DNA of 64,000 nucleotides from Lithodes maja (GCA_037953745.1 JBAKBP010004443.1:62001-126000), one strand, 5' to 3'; shown: positions 31,341-42,592, numbered from the stretch's first letter. Program-made: numbers and translations. Notes: generated by a model from the sequence alone, not told the origin.

Positions 31341-33072
31341 AGAAGATCAACATACAATACCCCCTGAAGATACCCAAGAACCCTATGATATGGCCGACGA
31401 CAGAATAGAGTGCTACGACATCATTTCCAGCAGCCACACTGACGAAAGTTGGAATGACAAGGACTCCCACACTTATCAGGGAGACCATTCAGAAGACCCT
31501 CACCAGTCTGACATAGACTCAAGACTGAGCCCTCGTAATGACTTATGGAGAGAGATGAAAGATACTTTAAGATCATTGACCAACGAGTTAACAGACAACT
31601 TACATCAGAAATTGGCTTCTATGGATAAGGCTATCCAGGACCTTCAATGTAGGACCCTGTCCCCATCCATGCTACAACCAGCCACACCCGACCCAGTTTC
31701 TCTAGCTCAGATACCTGCCCAGCCAAAACAGCATGATCAGGAATTAACACCCACTCCGTCATCCTCCACTCAGCCCAGTCTTCAAGCCACTGGCCTTCCC
31801 AGTAACCTATTCCTGTCCCATATTCATCCCCCCCCTATTGAACAGGAACCGGAAATCTCCAAGAAACCCTTCCCTCTTCTGTTTGGGGACTCCCGTCACT
31901 GGAAACAAATACCAGTGGAAACACCTGAAGATGCGGACACAGGCCATCCAGAACTGATACCAGTCCCAAATGACTGGGTGATCGAAATGGACGAACTGCG
32001 TCACCTCCGGGCAAAAGACGCACATAACCAAGTACTGGACGTAATCAGAAAACCTTTCCCGTCTATGTCAGACGCTAGGTACTTTACGTTCACACAGACA
32101 TCCGCAGTCCCCTCGGGAAAACACTTCAAACCATGGTCGGATTTGAATAAAGCCGATGGGCATAATGCCATTAAATCTCTATCCACTCTCGCAACAGACA
32201 TACAATGCTCCACAAAAATGTCTGAAAGTAAAATTCCCATGCTGGAGGTTTCATCCTTAGGCTATGGCCCATGGTCGGAATGGGTATCTGGGGCAGAAAA
32301 ATTCGCCCTTTCCAGTATGGATACTACACCCCAAAGAATCCCACAAGATGATCATCAGTTTGCCACAATGTATGTGCACAACTCCGACTCCATTCCCCAG
32401 GGGTTCTGGGATTATCTCAGAGCTCCAAAGATAGTATGCAAGCCATCCAATGACCCCATGATCTCGACACCTACTCCAGCGCTCATCGACAAGGATTTTA
32501 GACTACGCCAAAAAGACCACAGACTGCTATCAAGCTTCATCACATGGCAGAAGCTCTCTAATTCCATGAGACAGGTGGCAGATTCCATCGCTGAACAAAA
32601 ATCCAGAACAGCTCTCCATCTCATCAGGAGAGCATCTCTTGTCAACTCTCTAATGACCACGGGTGATGTAAAGACTGCTATTTATGAAGCAGCCAGAGCA
32701 AGACAAGATATACGCATCCACTTGTCCAAGAAAATGCCAAAAGATATCGCCGCTCGAGTCCTCCTCTCACCCCTATTCACCAGCAGATTAATGCCCCAAA
32801 CAACATGGAACGAAGTCCACTCCCTACTACTACGACCCGAGATAGCAACGTCAAGACAGTCTCAAGCATATAGGCAAGGCCACCCTAGTAGGTTCCACCC
32901 TCACTCTCACCCTCACCGGGGAAGGGGGAAGGGCCAGTTCCCCCCTCACCAATATACCCCTCATACATTTCAGACGCACAGGGGTAACTCATCAAGCAAC
33001 AGAGGGCACAGAGGACACTACCAGGCCAGAGGTCGAGGCTCACCAAGGACCCAACCATCACCCTACACATGA
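31288..33072 (+). CDS. DIRS element 1 gag-like protein (594 aa)
   Basis: Hydrophilic, acidic start (EEDQHTIPPEDTQEPYD), a coiled-coil-like stretch (LRSLTNELTDNLHQKLASM), a middle globular part, and a basic Gly/Arg/His-rich tail (HPHRGRGKGQFPPHQY, RGHRGHYQARGRGSP) suitable for nucleic-acid binding. Its stop overlaps the RT start as ATGA at 33069-33072, a tight coupling seen in multi-ORF retroelements. The function is assigned by position before the RT; there is no named domain. Confidence 0.6.
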   Translation: MHHSTLAEPDQVGYSTVEEDQHTIPPEDTQEPYDMADDRIECYDIISSSHTDESWNDKDSHTYQGDHSEDPHQSDIDSRLSPRNDLWREMKDTLRSLTNELTDNLHQKLASMDKAIQDLQCRTLSPSMLQPATPDPVSLAQIPAQPKQHDQELTPTPSSSTQPSLQATGLPSNLFLSHIHPPPIEQEPEISKKPFPLLFGDSRHWKQIPVETPEDADTGHPELIPVPNDWVIEMDELRHLRAKDAHNQVLDVIRKPFPSMSDARYFTFTQTSAVPSGKHFKPWSDLNKADGHNAIKSLSTLATDIQCSTKMSESKIPMLEVSSLGYGPWSEWVSGAEKFALSSMDTTPQRIPQDDHQFATMYVHNSDSIPQGFWDYLRAPKIVCKPSNDPMISTPTPALIDKDFRLRQKDHRLLSSFITWQKLSNSMRQVADSIAEQKSRTALHLIRRASLVNSLMTTGDVKTAIYEAARARQDIRIHLSKKMPKDIAARVLLSPLFTSRLMPQTTWNEVHSLLLRPEIATSRQSQAYRQGHPSRFHPHSHPHRGRGKGQFPPHQYTPHTFQTHRGNSSSNRGHRGHYQARGRGSPRTQPSPYT

Positions 33073-34073
33073 CCTCCACCAAAACAACAAAACTACGGGT
33101 CACAACAAAGACCTCAACATACAGGACGTCAGACTCATCAAGCAGGACGCCATGCTCCCAACCACCAGAAACCACAAGGTCACCACCAATCCACCAACTC
33201 TCACCAAACGACCCAGGATCCAAAAAACTGACTTTCCAAGAGGCCATCAACCAAGAAATGGCGCAGCATTCGACAGGCCAATTCAGGGAAAATTTCCAGC
33301 ATTGGCCTCAAAGATCCTGGGCAAAGAGAGTGGTAAAGAAGGGCCTCACATGGAAATGGCTGGCAAGACCCCGCCTCAGAGCTCAGCCCAACAAGATACA
33401 GCTATCTCCAGAATTGGTAACAGTGATAAACCAAATGTTAACAGACAAAGTTCTCACTCACCCTCCAGAGGGCACACCAGTTTTTCTGTCATGCATGTTC
33501 CTCGTCCCAAAAAGAGACAGCCGTCAACTAAGACCCGTGATAGACATGTCCCTTCTCAACAAGTCAATTCACAATACAAAATTCAGAATGCTAACTATCT
33601 CCCAAGTAAGGCTAGTACTACAACCAAAGGCCTGGATAATTACCCTGGACCTGAAAGATGCCTACTGGCACATCCCAATAGCAAAAAGATACCAAAAGTT
33701 CCTAGCTATCCCATTCAGAAACAAAGCAGTAATGTTCACCAGAATGCCCTTCGGTCTGAACATAGCCCCCAGAATTTTCACCAAGATAGTCAAACAAGCT
33801 CTCCTCCCACTACTGGAAAATGGAGTAAAGATCCTGTTCTACCTAGGCGACTGGTTGATTCTCGGGTCCACACCTCTCCAATGCCAAGAACAAACCTTGA
33901 AAGTAGTAAAACATGTTACAAAGCTGGGCTTCAGAGTGAACCTGGAGAAGTCAATGCTCACTCCCTCACAATCAGCGGAATGGGTAGGCTTAATCTGGGA
34001 CACACAACTCCAAACGATAAAGCAAAGCCCAGCCAATGCCAAACGTCTACAATTAAAACTGTTCAGAGTATTA
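33069..34073 (+). pseudogene. DIRS element 1 reverse transcriptase (truncated, YLGD active site)
   Basis: ATG 33069 overlaps the gag stop. RT blocks: FLVPKRDSRQLRPVIDMSLL, IITLDLKDAYWHIPI, FTRMPFGLNIAPRIFTK, and YLGDWLIL in place of the expected YLDDWLI, so the first Asp of the catalytic pair is Gly. The LNIAPRIF and DWL signatures identify the DIRS group rather than gypsy or LINE RTs. The frame runs into the poly-T of the LINE at 34074. Inactive. Confidence 0.82.
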
Positions 34074-35278
34074 CATTTTTTTTTTTTTTTTTTTTTTAAG
34101 AGACAATGAACGGAGGAAGGAAAAACACAGATAAAACAAAAAGGTCCATGTGCCTAAAGGCATCCTCCATTCACAAAATGTTTGTAACAACTGGATTTAA
34201 ACATTTGTAGATTGTAAGTTTGTGGAAAGCAATTCGAGGGAAGTGAATTCCAAAGAGTAGTAGCTCTGGGGATAAATGAATTCTGATAAGCAGAAGTTCT
34301 GCTTTGTGGAGGAGAAAGTGTAAATTCATGGGCGCTCTCAGCTGCCCTAGTTCTACGGGGAAAGATGTGGAGAGGCGGCACAATTGAAGCAAGTTCCTCG
34401 GAACAATTGCTGTGAAAATATCTGTAGAATAATGCAAGGGATGCAACGTTTCTTCGTATGGATAATGTAGGAAGGTCCTGTGTGATTGCAGGGTTATTGA
34501 TTAATCTAATAGCTTTATTTTGAATTTTGTCCAACTGCCTCAATGCAACCACTCCACTTCCACCCCACAGAGGTGAACAGTAATCCATCTGAGAACGCAC
34601 ATGACTTTTATATATCACGGCCAACTGCTCGTCAGTGAAGAATTCTTGAACTCTGTACAGGAGTCCCAGTTTTTTAGAGGCATTCTTAGCAATGCTTCTA
34701 ACATAATGTGTCCAGCTCAAGTTAGTAGTTAATGTTACACCGAGAATGTCAATACTGTACTAGGGGACGTGGGAATATTTACATCATTAAAAAATATATG
34801 GGAGTCAGTGAGATTCTGTCGGTTAGAAAATTAAATGTACTTGGTTTTCTGTGCATTAAAGGAAACTAGATTCTTTTGTCCCCATCCATTAATTCTAGAA
34901 AGGTCCTGGTTCAGAGAAATTGCAGTGTTTATTTTTGAATTTATAAGATCGGGTTGGGTGAAAGAATTGGTAAATGTGAAGGAACTGTGGAGTGTTGAGT
35001 CATCTGCGTAGGAATGTATTGGATTATGAGTGGTAGATATGAGATCATTGATATGAATGAGGAACAGAATTGGGGCCAAAACTGATCCCTGGGGAACACC
35101 AGCATTTATTGAGTGAAATTGAGAATAAAGGCCATCTACCATTACATGTATTTTTCTGTTATGAACATAAGAAGAAATTAGTGGAACTAATGATGCAAGG
35201 CCGTAGTGTGACATCTTCGACAATAAGGATTGATGCCAGACTCTATCAAATGCCTTTGATATATCCAGTGCTATTGTA
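34074..35278 (-). mobile_element. LINE-A copy 3, 5'-truncated
   Basis: The poly-A tail appears as T-run 34074-34097 (plus strand). It then follows LINE-A up to 35278, where DIRS element 2 begins. Coding pieces are 34154-34720 and 34831-35278 (minus) with ALDISKAFDRVWH, GVPQGSVLAPILF, YADDSTLHSS and QMDYCSPLWGG. The frame is broken near 34755 (an extra TACTG-like insertion). It inserted into DIRS element 1. Confidence 0.9.
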
Positions 35279-35573
35279 TTTGTTAGTAGTCTTGGCAAAT
35301 CCAACGTCAAGGCTATTAACCTAATTGCAATGACGACTTGTCTATTTTGACTGCTATGTCGTCATTCCAACCGCGGTTAAAAAGAAAACGTCTAGAGTCT
35401 ACTCCTTATCTTGCTCTAGGAGACGTTGTACATTAACCAAAACTACCACCGAAGGTGAAAAAAGCATAGAAGAGAAGAAAAAGGGGTTTACCTTAGTTAC
35501 CGCTTAAGGCCCATCCCGTGTTCCGTCATGTGCAGATCACTGTCGAACGTGCGCATGAGCGACCCTCTCTTGT
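35279..35573. repeat. Left inverted terminal repeat of DIRS element 2
   Basis: Begins TTTGTTAGTAGTCTTGGC and runs through GAGCGACCCTCTCTTGTTATC. Its reverse complement is at 43146-43436 with only a few differences, such as GGCAAATCC versus GGAAAATCC. Confidence 0.9.
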
Positions 35574-36554
35574 TATCATTTTTTCACGCGCCTCCATTGA
35601 TTGAGTCCGCTTTTGTTGTGCTCCTTCAATTCACCCTGTTTTAGGTTCGTTTCGGCTTTTCTGGCCTTCTTTTTGCTAGACAGATGTTACGTGATCTAGG
35701 ACACACCTAAATGGGCTCCTCAGTGTGTTTAATGGAGACGCGTGTGGAAATAGCTACCGAAGGTACGGGGGCGCTTGGCGTTCCCCGTCTATCTGTTTTC
35801 ATTCTTTCTCTTTTCATATTCTTTTTTCCTGTTAGTCTGGGCATAGTTTAGCTTTTAGCTTCAATTAGCCTAGCTTGTTTATCATTCAGGAATTGCTATG
35901 CCCTTATGAGTTCTCATTTTTTCATAGCCTAGGTGTACAGTTGGTTCACAACCTGAGATTTCGTGGTGGCGGTGCTGTTTGTAGTGTTTGTGTCAGCCGC
36001 ATAACTAGCGTTATTCCCGAGTCCCCCCTTTCGAGCCTTCACTGTGTCTCAAGGGCCTGGGCGCTTCGTGGTTCGTGATACCCAGAGGTACCCCACGGGG
36101 GCCTCTCCCTCACTCCACAGGGTTTTTCGCCCCTGACACATTCTCTACTCGCGGCTAGGCCACCCTTTTTCTCACCAGTTTCATTACTGGTTTTTTGTGT
36201 TCCCTTCCTGTTTTCACCTCCATCCTTTCATAACTTTTGCCCAATCCTGGGGTACCCCACGGGGGCCCCTGTTGTGCCAAACCACCCAACCTGCCACTTC
36301 TCCTCATGGGCTTTGCTCTATCTCTGTGGGTTGGGTGGTTCCCAGGGGATGTGCCTCCTCTCCCCTGGTGTGTCTTCCTTGCCTCTCCCTTGACCGGTCG
36401 AGTCAGGATATTATCAAAGAAGACACTGCTCAGCTAGATGGTAACGGTCATCGTCACTTGGAGTTCATAAGGAGTTGACGCTTGTTTGCCGGCCTTTTTT
36501 GGTTTTCCTAGACGCCCCTCTCGCTTGTTCGGCACCGGGCCCTCTTGGCCGTAC

Positions 36555-36697
36555 CCGCAAATTTGCGGAGTGCTCGATTCGGCCCTCTGGGTCGTTTCGG
36601 CTCCCCGCAAATTTGCGGAGATCGCTGGGGGGTCGCGTGGCGATGTGGGAGGTTTGTGTCGGTACGGATCTACCTCTATTGGCCCGCAAATTTGCGG
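36555..36697. repeat. Three copies of the palindrome CCGCAAATTTGCGG
   Basis: A perfect 14-bp palindrome at 36555-36568, 36605-36618 and 36684-36697, in otherwise unrelated sequence, upstream of the coding part of DIRS element 2. Could be a protein-binding site or replication-related; function unknown. Confidence 0.9.
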
Positions 36698-36836
36698 TTA
36701 TAGTTGGCTTTCACTGTTGACCCTTTTTTGTGTCATATTGTTGCCTGATACTATATTGGTGTATGCACTTTCCTGGTGTTATAGGCCCTGCATGTAAGAT
36801 GTTGAGTGGTGGTTAACACTTTCTCCATCTTTGCAG

Positions 36837-36899
36837 GTTCTGCTGGTGCTCTTCCGCCTCGGCCGCCCTCCTCACCTACCTCTGTGCTCCCGGTTTAGG
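36837..36899 (+). other. Possible spliced leader exon of DIRS element 2
   Basis: Acceptor-like CCATCTTTGCAG ends at 36836 and a consensus donor G|GTGAGTAC lies at 36899/36900. Parallels the 30509-30686 piece in DIRS element 1. Inference. Confidence 0.3.
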
Positions 36900-37337
36900 G
36901 TGAGTACAGATACCTGTTTGCATGTGTGTTCCTGTTTCCCCATGCTCCTTCCCTGGTTCTTCTTGGACATTCTCTCCACTTACACCTTCGTCGTGCTGAT
37001 TCTGGTGTGTGTTCTTCTCGTGCTGGTCGGCTGCTTTGCTTTCGCCTTGGTTGTCGCTCCCCGTGCTTGGTGAGCCACATGTCCTGCTTGCGCCACTCGC
37101 TCTTTGTGTCCTCTACGGCCTACCTCCCTGCTCTGTGTGGCCCGTGTCTGGCCCTGGTGGTTGTGCTGCTCCAAGGCCCTGGTTCCTCGGCGGCGGCTGT
37201 GGCCTCTGCTTCCCTTCCGTCGGTGTGGCCGATGGTCTCCCGCCACATTGGGCCTGTGGGCCGCCGTTCCCCGGCCTTTGTTGCCGCCCGGTTCCGCGTC
37301 ACCCTGGGTATCCCTGACCCGACTGCCGGCCGTTCAC

Positions 37338-37575
37338 CACAGCCCGTAGCCTCGTAGGTGGAGCTCTCGTCTCACACACGAGGGGTCGGGGGTTCACTCC
37401 CAGACCGGGCGGTGACGAATTGGGCTTGTCTCCTTTCGTGTGTTAGCCTCAGTTCACCTAGCTGTAAATAGGTACCTGGAATTCGTGGACGACGTTGTGC
37501 CGTCCCATCTGGGGTTGGCACAAATGGTACAAGGCGAGCTGGGTATCATATGGTTCCCCTACGCTACTGGTCAAC
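37338..37575 (+). mobile_element. tRNA-derived SINE inside DIRS element 2
   Basis: Pol III-type promoter: an A-box-like TAGGTGGAGCTCTCG (about 37355-37369) and a B-box GGGTTCACTCCC (about 37390-37401), separated by CTCACACACGAGGGG as in a tRNA body. Then the segment CCTCAGTTCACCTAGCTGTA and AATAGGTACCTGG, which I recognise as a recurrent decapod SINE body. The 3' limit is approximate. Confidence 0.65.
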
Positions 37576-39640
37576 TTAAGCCTCCCCGCTCGCCTCGCTA
37601 CTGCCCCTCGTCGTCCTCCTGCTCACCTTGACGTCGCCCGTCGCCCTCGTCTTGGTTCTCGCCCTGAGGCCGGGGTTGGCGGCTCTGCTCCTATGCGCCC
37701 TCCCCTGGCCTCTACGGATAGGGGCTCTCCTCCCTTCCGCCCGCTTTCCTAGCCCAGACGACTTCCTCTTACGTTGTCCTCTCCGCGCGCGGTTGTTCGT
37801 GCTGTCGCTGGCCCTCTGCTCCCTCCTGCACTGTCCAGGAGGGTCCGCCTGGGTGTCGTTGCTTCTCCTACTTCACCTGCTTCAGTGCCTCTTCTTCCTT
37901 CGCGGTCTCGTCCCACGGTGGGGGTCCCTCCCTCCTCCTCCTCGGTGTCGGGCCGCCCTGTTCTCTCAGCCCCGGGGGTCCTTGCTCTGTTTCCCCCCGC
38001 GGCTCCTTCTGGCCTCCTTTCACCCGGCCAGCCTTCCCCCTCCCGTCGTCCTGCTCCTCCTCCTTCTCTTCCTGCCCTTCACTTCCCGTCTCGCCTGGGG
38101 GGTACCCCTCCTCTTGCCTCGGTGAGGTTTCGGGGTCCCCTTTTCTCGGGAGCTGTCGTGTCGCTGGAAGAGGGGGATGGTGCTGTTTCCCCCTCGGCCG
38201 TTCGTGTTCGGGGACGGGTCCCTCTATGGCGACACGGCCGTCGTCGCTCGCCTTCCTTGGGCCGCGACGCTGCTGGTTCGTGTCGTGGGTCTCGCTCCCG
38301 CTCCCGCTTGTCCCTGCGGGCCGACCCTTCTGGGTGGGGGGGGGGGGGGGGGGGGGGGTCGCCTCTCTCGGTTCGATTGTTGGCTTTGCAGGGCTGGGTT
38401 GTGTCACGCTTCGACGGGTGCTTGGCGTCGTTGGACGCCTCCCTCTTCTCGCGCTTCTTGGCGGTGCCTCACCCTCAGCGCCTCGCCCTTCCTACCCCTG
38501 CTCCGGTCCCGCTCCCTTCTGCAGGCCTACGCTCTGGTCAGACTTCAGCCGCACTGCCCTCCTTCCGGCTGTTCAGTCCCTGGCTGTTTTGACGGGTCTG
38601 TCCTCCTGTGGGGTGGGTTTGTGCGACGCCGGTACGCCTGGCTTCGCCGTCATGCTCGGTCGCCCTCTCCCCTTGGAGGCCTGGTTTGCTGTGGCCTTCG
38701 CCTTCATACCGTTCCGTCGACGGCTCTCCTTCGGTCCCTCCCTTAGGTTACTGGCCTTGACGTTGGACTAGGTTCGTCCCTGCTTTTGCCTCCTCTTGTG
38801 TCTGTCGGCAGGTTGGCCGGCGCGTTCTGGTCCTGGATGGGCGCGCCCATTCTTGGACTTTGTTCTATTGCTACCCGTTCTTCTCTCACCCGGGTCAGGC
38901 CTCTGTCGCCACGGTTTTTCCCTTGCGACAGAGGGTGACGGACTTCTTGTCTTGTCTTTCGGTTCCCTCCAGCCGTCTGTCCCCGCCTGCGGCTTTTCGG
39001 GGCGTCTGCGCCAGGCGCTCTTCGCGAGGGTTTGGACCGCGTTCTGCGGGTCCACCTTCGGCTCGCGGTGTCTTTGGTTCCCGAGCTGCAGGCGGTTTTG
39101 TGCGCGGCGACTCGGCGCCGCCCGACAGTGCGGTCCTCGTTCTGCCGGCCGGCCCCCTTGGATATTCGTCAGGGTTTGTTGTACTCTGCGCTATATACGT
39201 CGGGGTTGTTTCAGCTGGTTGCTTGGGTATGCTCGCTTCTCTGTCGGCGGCCCCTGCTTCCGACACGCGACGACGCGCTGTGTCGTTGCGGTCCCTGCTT
39301 CCGTCTCGCCCCGTCGTGCTGTGTCGCACGCGGGGTCTTCTCAGTCCCGTCCTTCTGCCGGTCCTCTTCGGGGTGCTGCTACGAGTGCTGCCGCCTTGCG
39401 CGGCCGCAGGACTGGGTCGTTGCAGGCCAGTGCGTCGATTCCGCCTCGCCCTTCTGTTCTTGCCCCTTTCATCCCCGCTGTGTCGGGGCTGGCCGGTCTT
39501 CCACTTCCGGCCGCCCTTCGACGTGGTCTGCCCCGCGCCGGCCTGGGGTTGGGGGGGGGGGGGTAGAGGTCGACGTGGCGCTCGTGCCCGCACGGCCCGT
39601 ACCGAGGGTACCTCCGCGTCAACACAATGTGTAGTTCTCT
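37576..39640 (+). pseudogene. DIRS element 2 gag-like region, multiply frameshifted
   Basis: Pro/Ser/Arg-rich open frames in all three plus frames (for example 37774-38592 and 38860 onward). A conserved-looking stretch SFCRPAPLDIRQGLLYSALY followed by TSGLFQLVA (about 39140-39225) precedes Cys/Arg-rich text. A G-run of about 22 bases near 38335-38357 breaks any frame. I infer gag from its place before RT; no single intact frame exists. Confidence 0.5.
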
Positions 39641-39652
39641 GGGTCGGCCTCC

Positions 39653-40687
39653 TTGTTCTCCTTCTCGCCTGGCCGACCGGGTCGCTCCCCTCCTCTCGGG
39701 TGCTCCCTCGGGTTGTTTTTGCCCTTGCGCCCCTCGGTTGCCGCGAGGGACGTTGGGGGCGGCGGGTTGCGCGGTGGGGTCTCCCCTGGTGGTGGACGTC
39801 TCGACCCCCTTTCCGCTCTTGTCACCAACGCCGGTCCATCTCTTCGGAGGTGGCCCACGTGCTCACTTCCATGCCCGAGCTGGGTAGCGTCGAGGGGGTT
39901 GATCACCGGTCGCCCGGTTTTCCTCTCCCGTGTCTTTCTGGTCCCGTCGACGAACTGCGTCGCGATGCGGCCGTTGGTGGTTCTGTCGGCCCTCAACGGG
40001 CGCGTCGTGCACACACGGTTTCGGATGCTGCCGGTACCCCTGGTACGCCTGGCCCTGTGCCCTCTGTCGTGGGTTGTATCGCTGGCCCTCCAGGATGCGT
40101 CTTGGCTCGTTCCTCTCCATCCTCTCTTCCGGCGATTCTTGGCCGTTCAGCCTTCCGATCGTGTGTTCCTGTTCGCCGGCCTTCCCTTCGGTCTCCACAT
40201 CGCGCCGCGGATCTTCTCCGCACATGTGGGGCAGGCTCTGGGTCCTCTCCTCAGGAGCGGGCTCCAGCTCCTGTTTTCCTTGGCCGACTGGTTGGTAGTT
40301 TCCGAAGCCCTCGGCCTGTGCGTTGGCGACGCCCTCACAGTCGTTCGCACCGTCGCACGGTTCGGGTTCCCCTTTTGGTGTTCCCGATTCACGCTTGACC
40401 CCGTCGCGTGTCGTGCCATGGGTCGGTCTCGCATGGGTTTTGTCCGGCGCTACGGTGACCCGGGGTCTGCCGCCCGCGGTGCACCTTCGGTGGAAGGTCT
40501 TCGCCGTGTTGCACTCGGTCTCCCTCCTGGGGTGGCTCTGCGACTCGTTCGTGGGTTCGCTGCTTTGGGCCGCTCTGCCCCTTTCCTTAGGGAGCCTCCG
40601 GCTCCTCCGCCTCCTCCTCATGGGCCCCGTGGTGTTTCCGTTGCCCCTCTGGATCGGCTCCTGCCGCTCCTGCGTCCCGTTCGCTGA
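39653..40687 (+). pseudogene. DIRS element 2 reverse transcriptase (SLAD active site)
   Basis: In this frame: VFLVPSTNCVAMRPLVVLSA followed by LNGRVVHTRFRML (about 39935-40030), LALQDASWLVPLHPLFRRFL, FAGLPFGLHIAPRIFSAHV and LLFSLADWLVV (about 40270-40300). The catalytic YxDD box reads SLAD: the Tyr and the first Asp are both changed. The PFGLHIAPRIFS block marks the DIRS group. Not functional. Confidence 0.82.
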
Positions 40688-40787
40688 CGCTTCGGTCTCT
40701 GGGTTGCTCCGGGCTCGCTCTCTGCGGCTGTGCCCTGGTCCGCCCCCCCGCCGACGGTCTGGGTAGCCACAGATCCGTCGAGCGAGG

Positions 40788-41588
40788 TTGGGTGGGGTTC
40801 CCGATCGACCCTGGGACGTCCACTTCCTGGCAGATGGGTGGGTCTCCCTCCGCTTACCCGTCTCTGCCCTCGGACTGTTGGTTCCTCTGTTCTTCCTGCG
40901 GGACCACGCGCTGGCCCTTCGGGGTCAGTCGGTGGCCTTCGGGTTAGACACTCAGACAGGCTGTCCCCTGTTTTCCTTCTGCGGGGGTTCCTCCAGGTCG
41001 TTGACTCTATTGGGGGTCTCGGTGGAGTTGTTCTTCCTCGCGGCCCGGCACCCCTTCTCCTTGCATGCCTCCTCCCTGCCCGGGCCTGCCACCCTGTGGG
41101 CGGCCGCCCTGTCGTGGGGGCAGGGCGTTCTTGTTGAATGGGCGTTGCTACGGCCTGTGTTCGTCGACCTCGCGGCTTCCTGCGGTGTTCCGGAGGTCGC
41201 CTTGTTCGCATCGGGGGTGCCGCGCCGGTTGCCTTTGGACCTCTCCCGCCGGCCTCGCGCTCCAGGGGGGTCCGGCCGCTTTCATGGTGGCCTGGTACGG
41301 GTGGCGGTCGATATACATCTTTCCGCCCCCAGACGCGCTGTTGCTGTGCCCAGTCCTCGCGAGGCTGCGGCTGTACCACGGCTGCGTCGGGCTCCTCGCG
41401 CCTCCGTGGCCGGCACGGGCTTGGTCCGCCCGGTTGCCGCGGTGGTGCCCGAGTCCGGTCCCTCTACCTGTCTCCGGCTTCCGCTTGGGCTCGGTTGGGG
41501 ACCTGCGGGCCTCGTTGGCCTTCGCATCGTGCTTGTTCATGTGGCACGGTGGCTCCCGGTCCCGGGCCGGGCCCTGGCCGGGCCCTGA
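40788..41588 (+). pseudogene. DIRS element 2 RNase H / connection region
   Basis: Continues the RT polyprotein after a frame change. VPDRPWDVHFLADGWVSLRL follows a conserved Trp-rich start (RSSEVGWG in another frame near 40775). VDLAASCGVPEVALFASGVP with RRLPL (about 41164-41240) matches the 'DLFA...LP..SP' pattern found downstream of RNase H in DIRS polyproteins. The methyltransferase-like domain seen in some DIRS elements was not identified. Confidence 0.55.
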
Positions 41589-42592
41589 CTGACTTCCTGC
41601 AGCGTTCCTGGCCGTCTTCTCCTTGGGGGCCTTCCGGGTCCCGCTGGAGGTCTTTTCCTAGGTGGCTACAGGCCGCTCGCCTGCCTGTTGGCTCTCCTTC
41701 CCTCGTCCTCCGCTCCTTGTTTCACCTCTTCCGTCCGCGTCACTTTCGGGTCGACGCTATACGTACCCACTTGTCTGCCGTCCGGGGGCTCTTTGGGTCC
41801 GTCGCTGGGCTGGTCGTTCTGCCTCAGGTGCTGGATTCCTTCCTGACGGCTGCCTTCCGGGATCGACCTCCTCCGCGCCAGGTCCCTCCGCAGTGGGATC
41901 TGGGGCGGGCTCTGGTCCTTATGGCTTCGCCCCCGTCTACAAGGGCCGCTCCGCCGGTTCTGTTGCTCGGGCGTCCGCTCTTCCTTGTCACTCTGGCCAC
42001 TGGGGTTCGGTTGTCTGCCCTAGCGGCATTGTCATGGCCCCGGGACTGCGTGCGATTCTCCCCGTCCTTGCATGGCGTCTCGTTCGCCTCCTCCCCTCCT
42101 TTTGTTGCCACACTTGGGAGGGCGGCCCCCGCTTTCCGGCCTTTCGCCGTCCAGGCTTTCCGGCTTGGGCGTCCTCGCCATGTGTTGTGCCCGGTGTCGG
42201 CCTTGCACTCCTCTGTTGCGTCTGTGGCGCCGCCTTCGGGTCCTGCTGTGTGGGTGTCTCCTCGGACAGGTGGGAGGCTCTCGCTGGTGCAGTTGGGCCG
42301 CCGCGTTCGTCGGACCGTTCGTGCCCGTCGCCCTGTTTGTAGGGGTTCTGCGCACGATGTCAGATCCTTTGCTGCCTTCTTTCAGTTCCTGCCACGTCGA
42401 TTCTTCCCTGCCTTCGCCTCAGCGGTTTTTGTGGGTCTTCTATCAATTCCTTCATCTCCTCCTACCTCTCCGTGTCCAGTGTTCGACCCCCTCGGCTGGT
42501 GCTTGCTCTCGGGGGTCGTGTTTCCTGGTGCTCTGGCGAAGATCCCTGGTCTTCCCCCCTTGTCCCTCGTTCTTTTCCTTTGTTTTATGTGA
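41585..42592 (+). pseudogene. DIRS element 2 tyrosine recombinase
   Basis: Open within 41138-42592. VDAIRTHLSAVRGLFG is the N-terminal core-binding part; LATGVRLSALAALSW (about 42000-42035) carries the first catalytic Arg; GSAHDVRSFAAFFQFLP (about 42346-42400) is the HxxR box. The likely nucleophile Tyr (FISSYLSV, TAC at 42463) is in a neighbouring frame, so a frameshift separates it from the HxxR box. This enzyme class integrates the circular DIRS DNA. Identification by the R...HxxR...Y pattern and position. Confidence 0.75.

Larger units (their letters stand above)
30509..34073 (+). mobile_element. DIRS element 1, truncated on both sides
   Basis: Gag-like ORFs followed by an RT of DIRS type (tyrosine-recombinase retrotransposon). 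No terminal repeats are visible: the left side adjoins the LINE-B 5' end and the right side is cut inside the RT/RNase H region by the poly-A tail of LINE-A copy 3 (34074-34097). Base composition is ordinary, unlike DIRS element 2. Downstream RNase H, methyltransferase and recombinase parts are missing. Confidence 0.8.

Noticed and set aside
38335..38357. Poly-G run as a G-quadruplex regulatory element
   Set aside because: Could equally be slippage or an assembly artefact in GC-rich DNA; no supporting context.
38895..39593. Long minus-strand open frame of 232 codons in DIRS element 2
   Set aside because: Shadow of the C/G/T-biased plus strand; Arg/Pro/Gly low-complexity product with no domain. 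The same holds for 39863-40621, 40618-41379 and 37868-38407 on minus.
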